NCBI GenBank assembly: GCA_949752795.1
Contig: OX457064.1
Coordinates: 105,253,454 to 105,317,453, forward strand
Length of the DNA: 64,000 nt
Direction of reading: 5' to 3'
Source of the DNA: Hyperoodon ampullatus
Taxonomy: Eukaryota > Chordata > Mammalia > Artiodactyla > Ziphiidae
The translations under genes and the position numbers were made by a program. This document shows, piece by piece, positions 59,040 through 64,000 of the stretch (its first letter is position 1; every line of letters begins with the position of its first letter). A model generated the notes under the pieces. The model was not told where the DNA came from and searched no databases. It was given only the letters and a program-made list of their open reading frames with translations.

Positions 59040-62000
59040 AAAGGATGGGATTAAACAGTGAAGGTGTTAGAGGTAGCGGCAAGTCTGTACAGCTTTCCTT
59101 TGGAGGCAGGAAGCCCACGTGAGTTCAGGGGATGTTCCCCGGCTCTGTCCTCTCACCTTGCAGGTGGCTGTGGTCCAGAAAGAGGGAGGAATTAGACAGG
59201 CCTTGGGGAAATGGATCATTTTGAGTTTCCATTCCTTCAGTTTTTGGAAATGAAACCCACGATTGTAGGTGCCTTTCTAACATTCTCTCTTTCAAGGATC
59301 TGATGGAAAAAGCCAGAGGCACGCGGAATAGAAAGAAACCACTCACCCCAGGGTCAGGATCCATTTCTTGCCTTCGTACCTCCTGCCGAATAAAATAGGA
59401 CCGACGTGAGATCTTTATCCTTTCCTGGAAGCAGCATTATCCCTTTGAAGTAGCAAACCGTCCTGTTTCCTATTCCATTTCTTGTCCCTTATGTTTGGTC
59501 TTGAGGTGTGTATGTTTAACGTTTTCCCCTTGATGACATGTAATTGCATGCGTGTCCATATTCCAGTCATCGTAGGTCTTGCCAGAGTGACTGGCTATTC
59601 CTCAGTTGCCTTCTCCTATGTTATAGATATATGAGAACAATTTTTGAATTAAAAAGGCAGTAACTTTAGAACTGGTTATAGAAAACCTTTCAGTGCAGGG
59701 CACGGCACTTAACTAGAGTCCACGGTAGCAGGGGGTGTTGCATGGACAGCGGGGGCTGCTGACCTACATTAGGGGTATGAACTGGAGGCAGTGCTTGGGT
59801 CCTTTGGGGTTGGAATCATCTCAGAACCTGAATCCTCGGTAGTTCTTTTCTTGTTATCCTCTAGAAACTTATCGTTAATTGTTGGCTAATCGTTAAAACT
59901 GATGAAGAAAAGACATCACAGCTGGGATGGCTGGAGGTGGGGTTCTTCAGGTGGAGAATGGCGAGGCTGTCGATCAAGCACCAGGGCCCGAGGATTGGCC
60001 TGCAGTCTGATAGGCAGGTTGGGTTGGCAACCCCAGATGATCTGAAGCATGTGGACGGTATAAAGAGAAGGTGTGGAGTGGGTGGCAGCTGAGTCCATGA
60101 CCACACGAGCCCTGTGATGCCGAAGCGGGGGATGTGCACCAAGGTTAGAGCCGGGGGCCGGGATGTGACTGGATGGAGGGCAGAGCTGAGGCTCCGCACA
60201 TTCGGGGGACCATGAAGGAGGGCGTGGAGCCCGTGGGCTCTGGCTGGCCTACCTGTTCTCCAGGCTCTGCCCTTTGCAGAGTAACCAGGATGCAAGAGCA
60301 GCATCCGAGTGGCTTCCTGAAGCTTCCCCGTGTCTGTACTGAGGTGGGGACGAAGTGGGCCCTGACCCCTGGTGTATGCCCCTCGCGGGAGGGGCTTTGG
60401 GAGTAGCTCAAAGATTCATCACACTAAGTACGGTTTTCCTGGAGGCAAACCAGTCCCCCTGGTAGTGGACAGAATGGTCAGTGTTGCTTATCCAGAAATT
60501 GATGTGAACCTGACGGCCTCTGTACCTTTCAATCAGAAACCACATGGGGACCATTTTGATTTAAGGGAGACATAAATGAATTAGACCACTTCTTTCCTTC
60601 CACATGGCAGACCCAGCTGACAGCAGAATTAACATCCACTTCTTAAACATTGAGGGCAGTAGACTCTAGTGATGTTACTGGTGCGGCAATGGCAAACTAA
60701 CCCCTGTCGGAGTCTTAGGGTAAGCTGGGCGTTGAAATGATCGATGTGCTTCTAATAGGGTAGACAGTAATGGGGCGGAGGGCATCGAATGGACATATCG
60801 GAGGGGTTTTACTTGGAGTGTTCAGAACTCACCTTGCTGCTCACGGAGAGCCAGCTGGATTGTGGGGCATCCCTGAAAGTGACTTAAGGTATATTTGCAT
60901 CGAGCAAAGGGAATGTCAGTTGTTAAAATGATACAGGTTTGAATGCCCTGAAAAGAGGAAGAGAGCTACTGCTTCAGTATTGCCTGAGTGCAAGGCCGTG
61001 TGTCATCGCTTCGTTAGATCACTACAACACCATGCACTTGGTAGTGTCCGTCGGAGGATGCACATTCCCCAAGGGAACGTAGCTGGTAAGTAGTGGAGCC
61101 AAGTTCCAAACAAAGGCTATGTGTCTCCAAGCACAGGCATCTTCCGTCCTCGGCTCTGAAATGGGCAGCTGATGGTGTCTTGATCTTGAGACAATGCAGG
61201 TCTCAACCAGCCCTGTAACTCAGCCTCAGGTCTGAAGTCACACCACTGTTCATGTGAGGCTCTTCTCTCCTGCCCCCGCGGGGAAGGGTTTGATAAGTAA
61301 GTCACTCGGCTTCCCTTTTCTAACGTCTTTCTAAAAGCAACATGGCGTGGGAGGAGATGAGACTGATGGAGGGTGGGTGGGAGGACCGCTCCTCTGTCCT
61401 TGGGCCCATCTTCTCTTCTTCCTTAAGACCAGTCATTCGTATTAAGGCGACTTCCCTGGCAAACCCCATGCCCACAATTGTCTTTTCTCGAGCTCGTCCC
61501 CACATCCGTGTTCTAACGCCCACCTTTGACCTGCTTTCTCTCAATAACACACGGAGTTTGTTAATGCCTCAGGTTAACCTCCTATGAGTGGAAGGTTTTG
61601 AAATGAGCCCTGCTGCCAGCTAGACCAGCATGAATATGGATAAAGGACTCGGGGTCACATAAGAACGATCTGAGGTCAAACCCACCTTTGTGACTCAGTA
61701 GCTACTCACCTCTAGCTGATTATCAGCGCCTCTGTGTCACTTTGCCCTCATTTGTAAAAGGTGAATAATAACCCCAAAGGGCTATTGTAGGGACTAAAGT
61801 AGAGACTGTGGTTCAAGTGTTTAATACTTGGCACCTACAGAAACATAAATGAGAAATCTGTGAAGTAGCCACTGGGCAAATGGTATGTTGTGGATTATGT
61901 CACTTGAGTGGTGCTGATAGGGCTGGATTTCCCCAGACATCTCCTGGGAGTCATCACCATTTCCCCACCTGCTTGGGCTTTGCTGTTCTTTCTTCGTCCC

Positions 62001-62247
62001 CACGGAGGTGTTTCTTGTCACCAGCTGTCCCTTCCGACCCGTGTGGACCCCGCAGTGTGCATCCACGGAACTCCATCCGTCGGTCAGTCAGGGGTCACGT
62101 GTCCTGTCTCTGCTCCCTTTTCCTATGGTTTCTAACTGCTGAGGGAGAAAGGACGCTCTGGTCATCAGGACAAGTCCTCTTGCCCCTGTTTCTGTACGTC
62201 ATTTTTTTGTACGCAGAGTACCTTCTCAAGGTCACCATTTCTGTGAG
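59040..62247. other. Non-coding sequence with an MIR
   Basis: About 61670-61815 is MIR-like (TTGCCCTCATTTGTAAAAGG, GGGCTATTGTAGGGACTAAA). 61010-61110 has weak L2/MIR wording. Open frames near 59861-60411 overlap on both strands and are not credible genes. Confidence 0.45.
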
Positions 62248-62264
62248 TTAAAATAGACATACTT

Positions 62265-63295
62265 CTTTCGAAAAAATTTTTTGTTGTAGTATACTTGATT
62301 TACTACGTTGTGTTGGTTTCTGGTGTACAGCGAAGTGAGTCAGTGTTATTTATATCTTTTTCAGATTCTTTTCTGTTATAGGTTATTACAAGATATTGAA
62401 TATAGTTCCCTGTGCTATACAGTAGGTCCTTCTTAGTTATCTGTTTTTTTATATATAGTCGTGTGTATCTGTTCATCCCAAACTCTTAATTTATCCCTCC
62501 CTCCTTTCCCCTTTGGTAACCATAAGATTGTTTTCTATGTCTGTGAGTCTGTTTCTGCTTTGTAAATAGGTTCATGTAAGTATCATTTTTTTAGATTCCA
62601 CAAATAAGCGATATCATATGATATGTGTCTTTCTCTGACTTACTTCACTTACTATGATAATCTGTAGGTCCATCCATGTTGCTGCAAATGGCGTTATTTC
62701 ATTCTTTTTTATGGCTGAGTAATATTCCATTGTATATATGTACCACATCTTCTTTATCCATTCATCTGTCAATGGACGTTTAGGTTGCTTCTATGACCTG
62801 GCTATTGTATCAATAAATAGTGCTGCTATGAACACTGGGATGCATGTATCTTTTTGAATTATGGTTTTCTCTAGATATATGCCCAGGAGTGGGATTGCTG
62901 GATCGTATGGTAACACTATTTTCAGTTTTTTAAGGAACCTCCATACTGCTCTCCATAGTGGCTGCACCAATTTACATTCCCACCAACAGTGTAAGAGGGT
63001 TCCCTTTGCTCCACACCCTCTCCAGCATTTATTATTTGTAGACTTTTTTAATGATGGCCATTCTGACCTGTGAGAGGTGGTATCTCATTGTGCTTTCGAT
63101 CTGCATTTCTCTAATAATTTGTGATGTTGAGCATCTTTTCATATGGCTGTTGGCCATCTGTATGTCTTCTTCTTCAAAGAAGACATTGGCAGAAAAAATT
63201 AGACATTATTTAGATTTTCTGCCCATTTTTTGGTTGAGTTTGTTTTTCTGATATTGAGTTGTATGAGCTGTTTGTCTCTTTTGGTAATTAAGCCC
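62265..63295 (-). mobile_element. 5'-truncated LINE-1, 1.03 kb
   Basis: Reverse copy from a T-rich left end through the 3' UTR and ORF2 C-terminus to GGTAATTAAGCCC. The 17-bp duplication TTAAAATAGACATACTT (62248-62264) and TTAAAGTAGACATACTT (63296-63312) has one mismatch. The ORF2 part is broken by frameshifts. Confidence 0.95.
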
Positions 63296-63312
63296 TTAAA
63301 GTAGACATACTT

Positions 63313-64000
63313 TTTGCTTGTGATAGAAATACTCTGACCAAATAGCGAGCAGAGCCGCTTTCCATTGTCTGCCACCAAGGACGTCTTCTCAGAGAGATAA
63401 AAGCCTTCCTCCCCACTGTCCAATACACTGGAAGGTGCACCACACTTGAGGATCGGGATTCCAATCACATCCTATTTGCCAGCTCCTCTGAATTTCCTAA
63501 AGGTGAAATTATTTGCAAGGGAAGCATACCTCACTCCTTCCCAGACATCGGCTCAGGTTCCCAGGGTAAAGGAAATTGCGTCTTCACACACTGAGTGAAG
63601 ACCAAGAAAAGGACTTTTCAAGTATGTCAAACCTTCTCACTCACTTCTAATGGGAAACCCCCTGTGTCCTGAGGGGCCCTGAGTGACGTTACAGCTCAGC
63701 TGCTTTGTCATGAATCACCCTGTTGGGAGCACTGAGTTCACGCTCAGGTTTGCAGCCATGTCGCTAGTAAGGCTTTAAATGTACTACTGTGCCTTGTGGT
63801 CATTTTTCTTTTAACGCAAAACAACACGTGTGTTGGGCATACCTTAAAGCAATGGCATATTCAGTATCGACTCTGGGTTTCCAGTAACTGAAAATCTAGT
63901 AACCTCTGAACTTCCACCTCCAGTAAAAGGTTTTCCACGCATTTCTCCTTCCCTGTAGCTCTTCTTGAGATTGATACAGAGATAATGCAAGAAGCACCTT
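63313..64000. other. Non-coding sequence, nothing recognised
   Basis: No exon or repeat identified up to the window end. Confidence 0.4.

Noticed and set aside
9549..59061. Many overlapping open frames of 60-160 codons with recurring [12 protein letters not shown] or [16 protein letters not shown] peptides
   Set aside because: They are translations of the GC-rich CHR SINE body in different frames and orientations, repeated wherever a SINE lies, and are not genes.
1..64000. Novel multi-gene or defence-type system, CRISPR array or operon
   Set aside because: The window is vertebrate intronic DNA; there are no spaced direct repeats of CRISPR type and no clustered genes.

Overview
This is a stretch of mammalian nuclear DNA, most probably from a cetacean (whale or dolphin). 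The diagnostic feature is eleven young copies of a tRNA-derived SINE with the CHR (cetacean-hippo-ruminant) head, A box TGGCGCAGTGG and B box GGTTCGTGCCC, plus one older CHR-2-like copy. LINE-1 copies of the cetartiodactyl type accompany them. The exact species cannot be read from the sequence.

Only one protein-coding exon of a cellular gene is recognisable. A CpG island at about 17.88-18.26 kb is followed by a 57-base coding segment (18465-18521, + strand) encoding MTTAKEPNASGKSMQQQEQ and ending at a consensus GT splice donor. This matches the first coding exon of the short isoform of DPP6 (DPPX-S), the non-catalytic dipeptidyl-peptidase-like auxiliary subunit of Kv4 A-type potassium channels. 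The window is therefore the alternative S promoter with about 18 kb upstream (probably intron of the longer DPP6 isoforms) and about 45 kb of the following intron. The exon for the transmembrane segment is not in the window.

The rest is non-coding DNA shaped by retrotransposition. At 4.34-7.09 kb there is a 5'-truncated L1 whose remaining ORF2 (reverse transcriptase and C-terminal domain, endonuclease missing) is still open. It has a 15-bp target-site duplication and about 183 bp of extra sequence between two A-runs, which looks like a 3' transduction. At 37.3-38.6 kb an L1 has the inverted 5' part typical of twin priming and carries a nested SINE with a 48-base A tail. Other short L1 pieces lie at 14.8, 23.3, 25.6, 27.0, 40.2, 45.2, 51.7, 57.4 and 62.3 kb, many with readable target-site duplications. 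Older layers include MIR, L2, L1M, MER20-like and MER5A-like hAT elements, other MITEs, and LTR fragments of MaLR or unknown type.

I found no RNA gene, CRISPR array, operon or other multi-gene system. The observations most worth following are the DPP6-S promoter with a minimal upstream ORF, the putative L1 3' transduction, the twin-primed L1 with its very young nested SINE, and an unexplained 55-bp local duplication at 49.49 and 50.28 kb.
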